From contig NZ_CP160328.2 of NCBI RefSeq assembly GCF_040741455.2, positions 1,426,001 through 1,490,000 on the forward strand: a stretch of 64,000 nt of DNA. Reading direction: 5' to 3'. The notes beneath the pieces are model-generated. The model saw nothing but the letters and a program-made list of their open reading frames with translations, made no database searches and had not been told where the DNA came from. The position numbers and the translations under genes are program-made. The stretch is from Snodgrassella alvi (GTDB taxonomy: Bacteria > Pseudomonadota > Gammaproteobacteria > Burkholderiales > Neisseriaceae). Positions 26,701-35,226 of the stretch are shown here, piece after piece; position 1 is the stretch's first letter; every line of letters begins with the position of its first letter.

Positions 26701-28152
26701 ATGCCTATTTCTACTCCAACCGCTCAACTTGTACATCAACAGTTACTGGCCGATAACGAGCTGGCTGTAGCTGATTTTACTCATGCGCTGTCGTTGATGA
26801 GCGCACATCATATTGATTATGCCGATATTTACTGTCAACGCAGTACTTATGAAAGCTGGCATTTGGAAGAAGGCATGGTGAAGTCGGGCAGTTTTCAGAT
26901 TGAGCAGGGTGTAGGGGTACGTGCAGTCAGCGGAGAAAAAACGGCGTTTGCTTATGCAGATAATCTAAACGTGCAGGCGTTAACCGATGCGGCGCAGGCG
27001 GTACGGGCAATTGGTCAGGCTGGCCAGCAACGCTCAGTTGGTTTACAAACGCGAAATCTGGCCAAGCCGCTGTACGGAATGGCTAATCCGATGCTGAGCT
27101 TGGATGCGGCTGCGAAAGTGGCTTTATTGCAGCGGGTAGAAACGCTGGCTAAAGCTGCGGATCCGCGCATTGTGCAGGTAATGGCTGGTCTGGTATGTGA
27201 ACATGAGCTGATTTATCTGGCACGGCTGGATGGCCGGATACACACTGACGTCCGTCCGCTGGTGCGTTTGTCGGTTACGGTGATTGCGAAGCAGGGTGAA
27301 CGGCGTGAACAAGGCAGTAGTGGTGGAGGTGGCCGCTTTGATTTGGGCTATTTCGATGAGGCCAAAGTTAAAGAGTATGTGGATATTGCTGTGGCACAGG
27401 CGCTGACCAATCTGGAAGCACGGCCGGCTCCGGCCGGCTCGATGACGGTGATATTGGGCAACGGCTGGCCGGGTGTGCTGCTGCATGAGGCAGTTGGACA
27501 TGGTCTGGAAGGTGATTTTAACCGCAAGGGCACCAGCGCCTTTGCTGGCCGTCTGGGTGAGCGGGTAGCGGCCAAAGGCGTAACGGTGGTGGATCAGGGT
27601 AATATAGCTGAGCGCCGTGGTTCGCTGAATATAGATGATGAAGGCAATGCCACCCAGCGCACAGTGCTGATTGAAGATGGTATTTTATGTGGCTATTTAC
27701 AGGATGAAACCAATGCTCGTCTGATGGGTGTACCGGTTACCGGTAATGGCCGCCGTGAAAACTATGCTTCGGCACCGATGCCACGTATGACCAATACTTA
27801 TATGGAAAATGGTGTGCTTAATCCAGAAGAAATTCTTGCTTCTGTGGATAAAGGTTTGTATGCGGTGAATTTTGGCGGCGGGCAAGTTGATATTACCAGT
27901 GGCAAATTTGTTTTCAGTGCCTCAGAAGCTTGGTGGGTTGAAAATGGTAAGCTGCAGTATCCGGTAAAAGGTGCCACCATTATCGGCAGTGGACCTGAAG
28001 TTTTGAAACATGTGAGTATGATTGGTAATGACAGCCGTTTGGACAGTGGTGTAGGTGTGTGCGGTAAAGACGGACAAAGTGTGCCGGTAGGGGTGGGACA
28101 ACCAACGCTACGCATTGATGCCGGCCTAACTGTGGGCGGCAGCCAGACCTGA
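26701..28152 (+). CDS. tldD: Metalloprotease TldD
   Basis: A 483-residue TldD/PmbA family protein, the zinc-bearing partner of the TldD/TldE protease that trims unfolded peptides and antibiotic precursors. The zinc motif HEAVGHGLEGD (HExxxH at residues 262-267) is intact, and the C-terminal metal ligand region with CGKDGQSVPVG is present. ATG 26701 gives the family N-terminus; an in-frame GTG at 26644 would add a hydrophobic stretch not expected. It is preceded by 180 nt containing the divergent Fur-box promoter and is followed by its own terminator. Confidence 0.94.
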   Translation: MPISTPTAQLVHQQLLADNELAVADFTHALSLMSAHHIDYADIYCQRSTYESWHLEEGMVKSGSFQIEQGVGVRAVSGEKTAFAYADNLNVQALTDAAQAVRAIGQAGQQRSVGLQTRNLAKPLYGMANPMLSLDAAAKVALLQRVETLAKAADPRIVQVMAGLVCEHELIYLARLDGRIHTDVRPLVRLSVTVIAKQGERREQGSSGGGGRFDLGYFDEAKVKEYVDIAVAQALTNLEARPAPAGSMTVILGNGWPGVLLHEAVGHGLEGDFNRKGTSAFAGRLGERVAAKGVTVVDQGNIAERRGSLNIDDEGNATQRTVLIEDGILCGYLQDETNARLMGVPVTGNGRRENYASAPMPRMTNTYMENGVLNPEEILASVDKGLYAVNFGGGQVDITSGKFVFSASEAWWVENGKLQYPVKGATIIGSGPEVLKHVSMIGNDSRLDSGVGVCGKDGQSVPVGVGQPTLRIDAGLTVGGSQT

Positions 28153-28178
28153 ACGAAGTAAAACTGGCAAATCATAGC

Positions 28179-28196
28179 GGGCACCATTTGGTGCCC
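28179..28196 (+). terminator. Terminator of tldD
   Basis: Stem GGGCACC/GGTGCCC with 4-nt loop, then ATTTTTG. Lies 26 nt after the tldD stop. Confidence 0.85.
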
Positions 28197-28227
28197 ATTT
28201 TTGTTTTTAGCAGGCTGTAGTGTAGTT

Positions 28228-28896
28228 TTATAATGGATTACGTGTGAATTCTTTTAGCAACAGAGTGCTCAGATTTTCATGGCGGTTGTTGAAGCGGAAT
28301 TCACACTCTTTCAGGTGCAAATAATATTTATCTACATTTATTCCGTTGAACATCGCTAGCCGCCGTGTCACAAAAGACCAGAAGGCAGCAATCTGATGGA
28401 TTTTTTCTTCATGCGCCAACAGGCTTTCGTCGCTATGATGCAGGCGGGCTCGTTTATTTTCTTCGACGTCAATCAGCATATCATACGGATACCAACTGCG
28501 TGCAGGCTGCACGGTACGAATATCTCGCTTACCTCGAATTACCTCCTGTAGCATTAGGCGATACCGTTCGGGGATAATTTCTACATGGACTTTGTCATTA
28601 CGCCACAATAGTCCACACACGAAATTTTTATCCGCAATGCCGTCGTGGTTATCACTGAATGGTTGAATGTAATCATCAGTGATAGTCATGTCAAAATCTA
28701 CAGGCGAATCCATAGCTGTGAGCAACACGATGCGGCTGCGCAGTTTATACATTAGTTTATTGACACTAATTCGGCTCACGTCACTTAACTGAGCAATCTT
28801 TGATGCAGGTAAATCTTCTACAAACAAACGTATAATATGGCGAAATTTTGCCTCATTTATGTGAGCATGATAGTAATATTTGTTAAATACTTTCAT
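28228..28896 (-). CDS. IS1595/ISXO2-like transposase-derived protein, catalytic triad degraded
   Basis: A 222-residue intact frame with the layout of IS1016-type transposases: N-terminal HTH (about 15-50: LFVEDLPASKIAQLSDVS), a central RNase-H-like core (VCGLLWRNDKVHVEI) and the hallmark C-terminus LAMFNGINVDKYYLHLKECE, then FRFNN. The expected DESYFGG acidic motif has become DDYIQPF, and the third catalytic site (normally IENFW) is IAAFW. Activity as a transposase is therefore unlikely. I find no terminal inverted repeats or target duplication. It may be a domesticated DNA-binding protein or a decaying element that has kept its frame. Confidence 0.72.
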   Translation of the reverse strand: MKVFNKYYYHAHINEAKFRHIIRLFVEDLPASKIAQLSDVSRISVNKLMYKLRSRIVLLTAMDSPVDFDMTITDDYIQPFSDNHDGIADKNFVCGLLWRNDKVHVEIIPERYRLMLQEVIRGKRDIRTVQPARSWYPYDMLIDVEENKRARLHHSDESLLAHEEKIHQIAAFWSFVTRRLAMFNGINVDKYYLHLKECEFRFNNRHENLSTLLLKEFTRNPL

Positions 28897-28950
28897 AACA
28901 CTACTTTACCATATTCTTTATTTAACCTAAGTTACCCTGTGAGAGACAAC

Positions 28951-29559
28951 ATGCGTGTTAACCGTATCATTAAATCGAATCTAAGTCTAATTAAACCCTT
29001 GATAATGTGTGCAATTTTAAGCCTAAACTATAATTATGTTATGGCGCAGGAGGCTTCCTCTGAGATGGCACCGCAGGCACGTATCCGCCTGTACGGGCAA
29101 AACCAAAAACCCACCAATATGAGATACCGCTATGAGGGTCACTTAGTGAAAGAAACAGCTGGCGGTAATCTGAGCGGAGCTTTTACCTCTCTTTTGCACA
29201 TAGCCCGAAACAGCAGTATTGGTATCCCTGCTACATCTACGATAGAAACGATGAAACAGCATAATCATTATCTGTCTAAGCTGTTTTATCGCGAATTCAC
29301 GATTCCGGCCAATATACCGATAACCATATCTAATGCATATATGGGTCTGACCACCGTCAATAATACCCATCAAAACGGATCCGTTATTTATAACGAGCCA
29401 TCCTGCCAGAGTGATAAATTAACATTTGTAGCCAAACCTGGTCATGATTATGAGGCGATTGCATCTTCTGCTTCGGCACAATGTGGTGTAACGCTGTTGG
29501 AGGTACATGCAGATGGTTCAACTACGCCATTGGTAAATGTACAGGCTGGTGGTAATTGA
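28951..29559 (+). CDS. Secreted or periplasmic protein of unknown function
   Basis: A 202-residue protein with a signal peptide (residues 1 to about 32, ending YNYVMAQEA). The mature part begins RIRLYGQNQKPT, contains a cluster of beta-prone segments, and has two cysteines (SCQSD and AQCGV) that could form a disulfide. This resembles small exported beta-sandwich proteins, but I recognise no family. SD GAGAG precedes ATG 28951. It is divergent from the transposase-like gene with only 54 bp between starts, so the promoters overlap. A 16-bp perfect palindrome lies 43 nt downstream. Confidence 0.65.
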   Translation: MRVNRIIKSNLSLIKPLIMCAILSLNYNYVMAQEASSEMAPQARIRLYGQNQKPTNMRYRYEGHLVKETAGGNLSGAFTSLLHIARNSSIGIPATSTIETMKQHNHYLSKLFYREFTIPANIPITISNAYMGLTTVNNTHQNGSVIYNEPSCQSDKLTFVAKPGHDYEAIASSASAQCGVTLLEVHADGSTTPLVNVQAGGN

Positions 29560-29602
29560 TTTTTATCAAGTGCTGACTGAATAGGATTTCATCCTGCTGG
29601 TA

Positions 29603-29618
29603 TTCCTGCCGGCAGGAA
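29603..29618. repeat. Perfect 16-bp palindrome after the secreted-protein gene
   Basis: TTCCTGCC-GGCAGGAA, no loop and no T-run following, so it is not a standard intrinsic terminator. It may still stop or stabilise the mRNA, or bind a dimeric protein. Confidence 0.5.
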
Positions 29619-29962
29619 CATTGTGCGTTAACATAAACATATCAGCTAAAACAAAACGGCTGGTATTTTTATGTCTGAGATGTGTTGAGCCGTTTACTTT
29701 AGTATGGTTAAACGAGAAGATACGATATCTGCTTTTTATGGATGGGATAACTAATATCGCTGAATTATGCCGGCATCCTGATTGGATTAAGTTATTTTTC
29801 TTTTTTATTGGCTGAACAGAAATATTTGCATCTATGTTTTTTCTGTTCTCACGAAAAGATTATGCTAGGACTGCAAGAATTTTTTTCCGGCAGTTGAATT
29901 TGCTTCAAGACAAAATGGCAATCACTGCGACGGATTTGCTACCATCAAATATAGAAATAAAA

Positions 29963-30007
29963 AAGTGGTATGTCTGCCTGATTTTTGGTCAGGCAAGCAT
30001 ACCACTT
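29963..30007 (-). terminator. Terminator of the tiny lipoprotein gene
   Basis: Long hairpin: outer arms AAGTGGTATG/CATACCACTT, 2-nt bulges, inner arms TGCCTGA/TCAGGCA. Read leftwards it runs into TTTTTTATTT. It ends the gene at 30023. Confidence 0.88.
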
Positions 30008-30022
30008 ACTTATCGGTAACGC

Positions 30023-30151
30023 TTAGTTAGATTCTACTGCAGCCTGTACATCGCTGTAAGGAGCGGCTTTGGTACCAGAATCTGTGGTTGCACAAGCAGA
30101 CAGTAACAGAGCAGCCAAAACTGCACTCAATCCCAATAATTTTTTCATCAT
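30023..30151 (-). CDS. Tiny lipoprotein (42 residues)
   Basis: Starts MMKKLLGLSAVLAALLLSAC: a lipoprotein signal peptide with lipobox LSAC and Cys20 as the acylation site. The mature part is only 23 residues (CATTDSGTKAAPYSDVQAAV, then ESN). Shine-Dalgarno AAGGA lies about 6 nt upstream of the double ATG, and a strong dedicated terminator follows. Function is unknown; entericidin-like or envelope-stress roles are possible but not shown. A similar gene lies 180 nt upstream in the same orientation. Confidence 0.8.
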   Translation of the reverse strand: MMKKLLGLSAVLAALLLSACATTDSGTKAAPYSDVQAAVESN

Positions 30152-30332
30152 TGTGTCCTTTATGGTTGGTTTGAAAAGCTGTTTTATTAATCTAGCTTAA
30201 CTTTATTAATATAACAATTACTCTAGGTAAATTTTGCACTTTCAAACTGCATAATATATCCATTTTACGACACTATTTGGCTTATCCTGCTAAATTGTTC
30301 GTATTCCAACAAAATTTACTTGACCTATAAAT

Positions 30333-30473
30333 TTAATGACTGGTATGAGACGTTTCCACGCCGCCTTTGAGTTGGCCGTAAACTTCTGTATGGCTGCTAT
30401 TACCTCCGTCAGCGGCACAACCTGCCAGTAAAAATGTACAGCACAACAGGCTTAAAGACAGAATTTTTTTCAT
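30333..30473 (-). CDS. Tiny lipoprotein (46 residues)
   Basis: MKKILSLSLLCCTFLLAGC forms a lipoprotein signal peptide with lipobox LAGC and Cys19 acylated. The mature tail has 28 residues rich in Gly, Ser and His and ends GGVETSHTSH. The frame is 46 codons, too short for most gene callers. It starts 10 nt after the YrdA stop, and its SD (GGAAG) lies just past that stop, so it may be co-transcribed with yrdA. Its role is unknown. Confidence 0.8.
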   Translation of the reverse strand: MKKILSLSLLCCTFLLAGCAADGGNSSHTEVYGQLKGGVETSHTSH

Positions 30474-30483
30474 GTTAGCTTCC

Positions 30484-31041
30484 TTATTCAATATGCTTTA
30501 TATTCTGGGTTGATTGGTGATTCTGCATCAATCTGACATAATGCGCAGCAGAATATTTTAGAAATTCGCGTTCTTTTTCAGTTAAAGGGCGGATCTGCTG
30601 TACGGGAGAACCCATATACAGATAGCCACTGGCCAGACGTTTGCGTGGTGGCACTAAACTGCCAGCGCCAATCATCACCTCATCTTCGATTACGGCATCA
30701 TCTAGTACGATTGAACTAATTCCTACTAGCACGCGGTTGCCTATGGTGCAGCCATGCAAATTTACATGATGACCGATGGTGACATCTTCACCAATCCGTA
30801 ACGGTGAGCCTTCAGGCTTGTCTGCGCTTTTATGGCTTACATGCAGCATACAGTGATCCTGAATATTGCTCCGAGCACCTATCTGCATACTGTTTACGTC
30901 GGCACGTATCACCGCAAACGGCCACACGGATACCTGTTCGTGCAAAATCACATCGCCGATAACCACTGCTGTATCGTCGATAAAGCAATCTGGCGCAATT
31001 TGTGGTTGCGTATCTAAATAAGAACGAATATTGTTTTTCAT
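30484..31041 (-). CDS. yrdA: Gamma carbonic anhydrase-like protein YrdA
   Basis: A 185-residue left-handed beta-helix protein of the gamma-carbonic-anhydrase family. The hexapeptide pattern runs from about residue 15 to 140, and the metal-binding histidines are visible in CMLHVSHK and IGHHVNLHG. The length matches E. coli YrdA (184). Family members bind Zn or Fe; many have no shown carbonic anhydrase activity. The start at 31041 has AAGG upstream; the ORF's earlier ATG (31065) would add residues not in the family. It is divergent from prlC. Confidence 0.9.
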   Translation of the reverse strand: MKNNIRSYLDTQPQIAPDCFIDDTAVVIGDVILHEQVSVWPFAVIRADVNSMQIGARSNIQDHCMLHVSHKSADKPEGSPLRIGEDVTIGHHVNLHGCTIGNRVLVGISSIVLDDAVIEDEVMIGAGSLVPPRKRLASGYLYMGSPVQQIRPLTEKEREFLKYSAAHYVRLMQNHQSTQNIKHIE

Positions 31042-31170
31042 GTTTTTGACCTTATCCTGTTGCATTATGCAACAGTGTTTATAGCAGAAGATAAACAGCA
31101 GCTCCTGCCTTTTCCACCCGATTTACCTGAAAAACCGCAAATTTACAGGTATTTTTCTCAAGAGAATACT

Positions 31171-33270
31171 ATGTCTGAAAATGTTTTGTTGAATCTGGAC
31201 AGCGAACCGCGATTTGATGCTATTCGTGCCGCTGATATCGAACCGGCTATGACTGAAGCCATGCTTCAGGCCAATGAAGCCATTAAAAAGCTGAAAGCAC
31301 AACCCGAAGTAAACTGGAATAATACGGTAGAAGCGCTGACCAATATTACCGAACGTGCCGGCCGTATCTGGGGGGTGATTGCCCATTTGAACAGTGTGGC
31401 TGATACACCTGAGCTACGTGATGCCTATAATAGCCTGATGCCGAAAGTAAGTGAGTTTTTTACCGCCATCAGTCAGGATATTGATTTATACGAACGCTTT
31501 AAGAGTATCAAGGCCAGTGATGAATATGCTCATTTGAGTGCCGCTCAGCAAACCAAACTGAATCACGATTTACGGGATTTTGTACTGAGCGGTGCGGAAC
31601 TGCCGGCAGCGGAACAAGCTGAATTTGCTGCTTTACAGGCAGAGGGCGCTCAGCTTTCCGCTAGTTTCAGCCAGAATGTACTGGATGCTACAGATGCTTT
31701 TGCTTTGTATTTTGCCAATGGTGAGGAGCTAGCGGGTAAAGAGAATATTTCTAGCGGTTGCAGCAGTAAGGCTGATTTTGCTCGCGACAGTGAAATTAGC
31801 GGTCTGACGGAAGAAGCGCTGGCCATGTTTGCTGCCGCGGCAGAAGCCGAAGGTAAAACTGGCTATAAAATCGGCCTGCAGATGCCGCACTATCTGGCTG
31901 TGATGCAATATGCACATAATCGCGAGCTGCGACGGCAGCTTTATCATGCTTATTCTACCCGTGCCAGCGAACTAGGTGAGGCTAAATGGGACAATACAGC
32001 TAATATTAACCGTATCCTTGAAATAGCCACTCGTGAAGCACACTTATTGGGCTTCCAGAATTATGCTGAGCTGTCTTTAGCCACCAAAATGGCTGATACG
32101 CCACAACAGGTGCTGGCCTTTTTACAGGATCTGGCTAGCCGCGCCAGACCATTTGCTGAGAAAGATCTGGCCGAAGTAAAAGCATATGCGCATGAGTATC
32201 TGGGATTGGATGAGTTACAACCATGGGATGTAACCTACGCCAGCGAAAAGCTGCGGCAGGCCAAATATGCCTTCAGCCAAACAGAAGTGAAAAAATATTT
32301 TCCGGCAGACCGCGTACTGGCTGGACTGTTTGCACAGATTGATAAACTGTATGGGGTGCATTTTATTGAAAAACAGGTTCCGGTATGGCATCCCGATGTT
32401 CGCTATTATGAGCTAGAGCAGGGTGGCGCCATTATCGGCGGAGTATACATGGATCTGTATGCACGTGCCGGCAAACGTGGCGGCGCATGGATGAATGATT
32501 ATCGCGGCCGCCGCCGATTCACTGATGGTCATTATGCCGGCCAGCTTCAAACACCGATCGCTTATTTAGTGTGCAATTTTACTCCGCCTGTAGCTGGTAA
32601 TACTGCGCGTCTGAGCCACGAAGAAATTCTGACATTGTTTCACGAAACTGGCCATGGCTTGCACCATTTGCTGACTCAGGTGGATGAGTTGGGCGTATCC
32701 GGTATCAACGGTGTGGAGTGGGATGCGGTGGAAATGCCAAGCCAGTTTATGGAAAATTTTGTGTGGGAATACGATGTACTGGCTGGCATGAGCAGCCATC
32801 AGGACACTGGTGCCATCCTGCCTGTAGAACTGTACGACAAAATGCTGGCTGCTAAAAATTTCCAAACTGGACTGTTTATTTTGCGCCAGATGGAGTTTGC
32901 GCTGTTTGATATGGAAATTTACAGCCAGCCTGGCTGTGACTGGCAGCAAACATTGCGGGATGTACGTCGCAAGGTTGCGGTGATGCCGCAACCTGACTTT
33001 AACCGCTTTGCCCATTCTTTCAGCCATATATTTGCCGGAGGCTATTCTGCTGGCTACTATAGCTATAGCTGGGCAGAAGTTCTATCGGCTGATATCTATG
33101 CGGCCTTTGAAGAAGAAGCTGATGCGTCTGCTACCGGAAAACGCTTCTGGCATGAGATTCTTGCCGTAGGCGGCTCACGCCCTGCCATGGAATCGTTCAA
33201 AGCTTTCCGTGGCCGCGAACCCAGTATTGATGCATTGCTACGCCATTGCGGCTTGGATGAAGCTGTCTGA
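31171..33270 (+). CDS. prlC: Oligopeptidase A (M3 family)
   Basis: A 699-residue cytosolic zinc metallopeptidase that degrades oligopeptides, including cleaved signal peptides. The zinc motif HETGH is at residues 491-495 (in LFHETGHGLHH), with the third ligand Glu in the downstream EWDAVEMPSQFME segment. The C-terminal HSFSHIFAGGYSAGYYSY is the M3 substrate-binding signature. The length is that of E. coli PrlC (680). ATG 31171 is used because the upstream in-frame extension (from 31060) overlaps the yrdA region and is not family-like. A perfect 13-bp terminator follows. Confidence 0.95.
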   Translation: MSENVLLNLDSEPRFDAIRAADIEPAMTEAMLQANEAIKKLKAQPEVNWNNTVEALTNITERAGRIWGVIAHLNSVADTPELRDAYNSLMPKVSEFFTAISQDIDLYERFKSIKASDEYAHLSAAQQTKLNHDLRDFVLSGAELPAAEQAEFAALQAEGAQLSASFSQNVLDATDAFALYFANGEELAGKENISSGCSSKADFARDSEISGLTEEALAMFAAAAEAEGKTGYKIGLQMPHYLAVMQYAHNRELRRQLYHAYSTRASELGEAKWDNTANINRILEIATREAHLLGFQNYAELSLATKMADTPQQVLAFLQDLASRARPFAEKDLAEVKAYAHEYLGLDELQPWDVTYASEKLRQAKYAFSQTEVKKYFPADRVLAGLFAQIDKLYGVHFIEKQVPVWHPDVRYYELEQGGAIIGGVYMDLYARAGKRGGAWMNDYRGRRRFTDGHYAGQLQTPIAYLVCNFTPPVAGNTARLSHEEILTLFHETGHGLHHLLTQVDELGVSGINGVEWDAVEMPSQFMENFVWEYDVLAGMSSHQDTGAILPVELYDKMLAAKNFQTGLFILRQMEFALFDMEIYSQPGCDWQQTLRDVRRKVAVMPQPDFNRFAHSFSHIFAGGYSAGYYSYSWAEVLSADIYAAFEEEADASATGKRFWHEILAVGGSRPAMESFKAFRGREPSIDALLRHCGLDEAV

Positions 33271-33284
33271 ATATAAATTGAAAG

Positions 33285-33316
33285 TAGAAAACGCGGTGCT
33301 TGTACCGCGTTTTCTA
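33285..33316 (+). terminator. Terminator of prlC
   Basis: 13-bp perfect stem TAGAAAACGCGGT/ACCGCGTTTTCTA with a 6-nt loop; the T-run is inside the right arm. Confidence 0.85.
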
Positions 33317-33526
33317 TTGGTTTGCGATTGAGTGATGAATTAAATTATTCAGTTTAGTTAGTTTTTTTATTTTAAATCAGTAAGCTAATTTGTTGTTTAC
33401 ACGTTTAATACATTTTATTTTAAAAATCTGATTTTATAGTCTGACTGGGGTCATCAAATTTCTTTCACTCATTAATAACAAAATAGATTAACATGTTAAG
33501 ATAAATATATTATTTTTATATTGCCT

Positions 33527-35221
33527 ATGCAGATGGGGAAAATGGTTGATACCAGCAAAAACTACTGGTTTTTAGGTGCCTGCCGAGATGGTAATGATGA
33601 CCTAAGTGAATACTTTATCAATAGCGGAACGTGGCTATATAACGGTCAAAATAATAAGGAAATAAATTTGATCCAGTCTATCCAGACCGGAGATCGGATC
33701 GCTATCAAGACTGCCTATGTACAGAAAAATAAATTACCTTTTGATAACAAAGGTTATCCCATTCCAGTATTGAAAATCAAAGCGATCGGTACGGTTTTGC
33801 AAAATCCAGGGGATGGAAAAAGCCTGAAAGTTGATTGGGATAAAAATTTTTCTGAAAAAAAATGGTATTTTTACACCAAGCCAAAGACCATTTGGAAAGT
33901 AATCCCGAGCAACTGGCAAGATGAAGAGTTAATTAATTTTACTTTTCATAATCAACTTCAGGATATCAACAGATTTTGCAATGCACCAAACTGGCAGAAA
34001 CGTTTTTGTAACGTTGATATAAATAAGCTAGAACTAACCAAATTTAGATGGAAACAAACTGTTTTAGAATTCATTAAGGAATTATGTCATCAAAATAACA
34101 GTGAGATTTTTAGCCGGCAACAAATTCTGGAATATTATCAGCAAAGGTTGAAAGAACTGTTTCCTGATAACAATACTATCGAACAATCTGTAAGCCGAAC
34201 CTTACAAGAATTACGTGACCAGAATATTTTACAGTTTGTAACAAGAGGGCAATACAAATTATCTGATTATGATCTAGACATTACTGAACACTTCAGTGCA
34301 GATATACAGGAAAACAGTCAGGATTACATAGTGAGACCATTTTATTCTCTCAAGGATTTAATCAACGAAGGCTGCTTTGTTGATCCTCAACAATTAGAAA
34401 TTATTCTGGAAAGGTTAAAAGAAAAGAAAAACCTGATTTTACAAGGACCGCCCGGTACAGGTAAAACTTGGTTAGCCAAACGTCTGGCCAATGTGATGGT
34501 TGGTTTCCAAGATTTCGATAATATTAAAGTAATACAGTTTCATCCAAATATGTCTTACGAAGATTTTATTCGCGGTTATCGACCCTCATGTGATGGCAAG
34601 CTTGAATTGATTGATGGTCCTTTTATCGAAATGGCCAATCGGGCCAGATACGATCCTAATACAAATTATGTACTTGTAATTGAAGAAATCAATCGAGGCA
34701 ATCCGGCACAGATTTTCGGTGAAATGCTGACCCTACTGGAGGCAAATAAACGAAATTACCATGAAGCTATGGAATTAACCTATAAGCGTAATGATGAATC
34801 CGTTTTTTTTATTCCGGATAATCTATACGTAATCGGTACCATGAATATTTCCGACCGATCACTGGCCATGTTTGATTTAGCATTGCGGCGACGCTTTGCA
34901 TTCTTCACTCTGCAACCAAACTTTGGTAAGCAATGGCTATCCTATATGACAGAAAAAACGGCCATTGCACCTGAGAAATTAAAAGACTGGCAGCAACGCA
35001 TGTTACTACTGAACCAGAAGATCAGCGATGATCCGATGTTGGGAAAGGCTTTTACCATTGGCCATAGTTATCTGACCACTAATAAACCTGTTCCAGATGC
35101 AGATACTTGGTATGAAAACATTATCGACACTGAAATTCGGCCTTTACTAACAGAATACTGGCTTAATGATCCAAATAAAATTGATGAGGCTATTGAAGCC
35201 TTACTGTCTGATGTGTGCTGA
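33527..35221 (+). CDS. mcrB: McrB-type restriction GTPase with N-terminal EVE-like domain
   Basis: A 564-residue motor subunit of a modification-dependent restriction system. Residues about 8-130 form an EVE/PUA-like reader (NYWFLGACRDGNDD, GDRIAIKTAYVQK, KKWYFYTK), expected to recognise a modified base. A winged-helix-like segment follows (about 180-245). The AAA+ domain has Walker A GPPGTGKT at 307-314, Walker B VLVIEEINRG, the McrB-type IGTMNISDRS, and LRRRFAF arginines. Start is uncertain: ATGs at 33527, 33533 and 33542 are all possible, none with an ideal ribosome-binding site. McrC follows directly. Confidence 0.9.
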   Translation: MQMGKMVDTSKNYWFLGACRDGNDDLSEYFINSGTWLYNGQNNKEINLIQSIQTGDRIAIKTAYVQKNKLPFDNKGYPIPVLKIKAIGTVLQNPGDGKSLKVDWDKNFSEKKWYFYTKPKTIWKVIPSNWQDEELINFTFHNQLQDINRFCNAPNWQKRFCNVDINKLELTKFRWKQTVLEFIKELCHQNNSEIFSRQQILEYYQQRLKELFPDNNTIEQSVSRTLQELRDQNILQFVTRGQYKLSDYDLDITEHFSADIQENSQDYIVRPFYSLKDLINEGCFVDPQQLEIILERLKEKKNLILQGPPGTGKTWLAKRLANVMVGFQDFDNIKVIQFHPNMSYEDFIRGYRPSCDGKLELIDGPFIEMANRARYDPNTNYVLVIEEINRGNPAQIFGEMLTLLEANKRNYHEAMELTYKRNDESVFFIPDNLYVIGTMNISDRSLAMFDLALRRRFAFFTLQPNFGKQWLSYMTEKTAIAPEKLKDWQQRMLLLNQKISDDPMLGKAFTIGHSYLTTNKPVPDADTWYENIIDTEIRPLLTEYWLNDPNKIDEAIEALLSDVC

Positions 35222-35226
35222 TAGTA

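Noticed and set aside
29621-30019. Two plus-strand frames (29621-29815 and 29834-30019) after the secreted-protein gene
   Set aside because: No ribosome-binding sites, and the second overlaps the terminator of the minus-strand lipoprotein gene.
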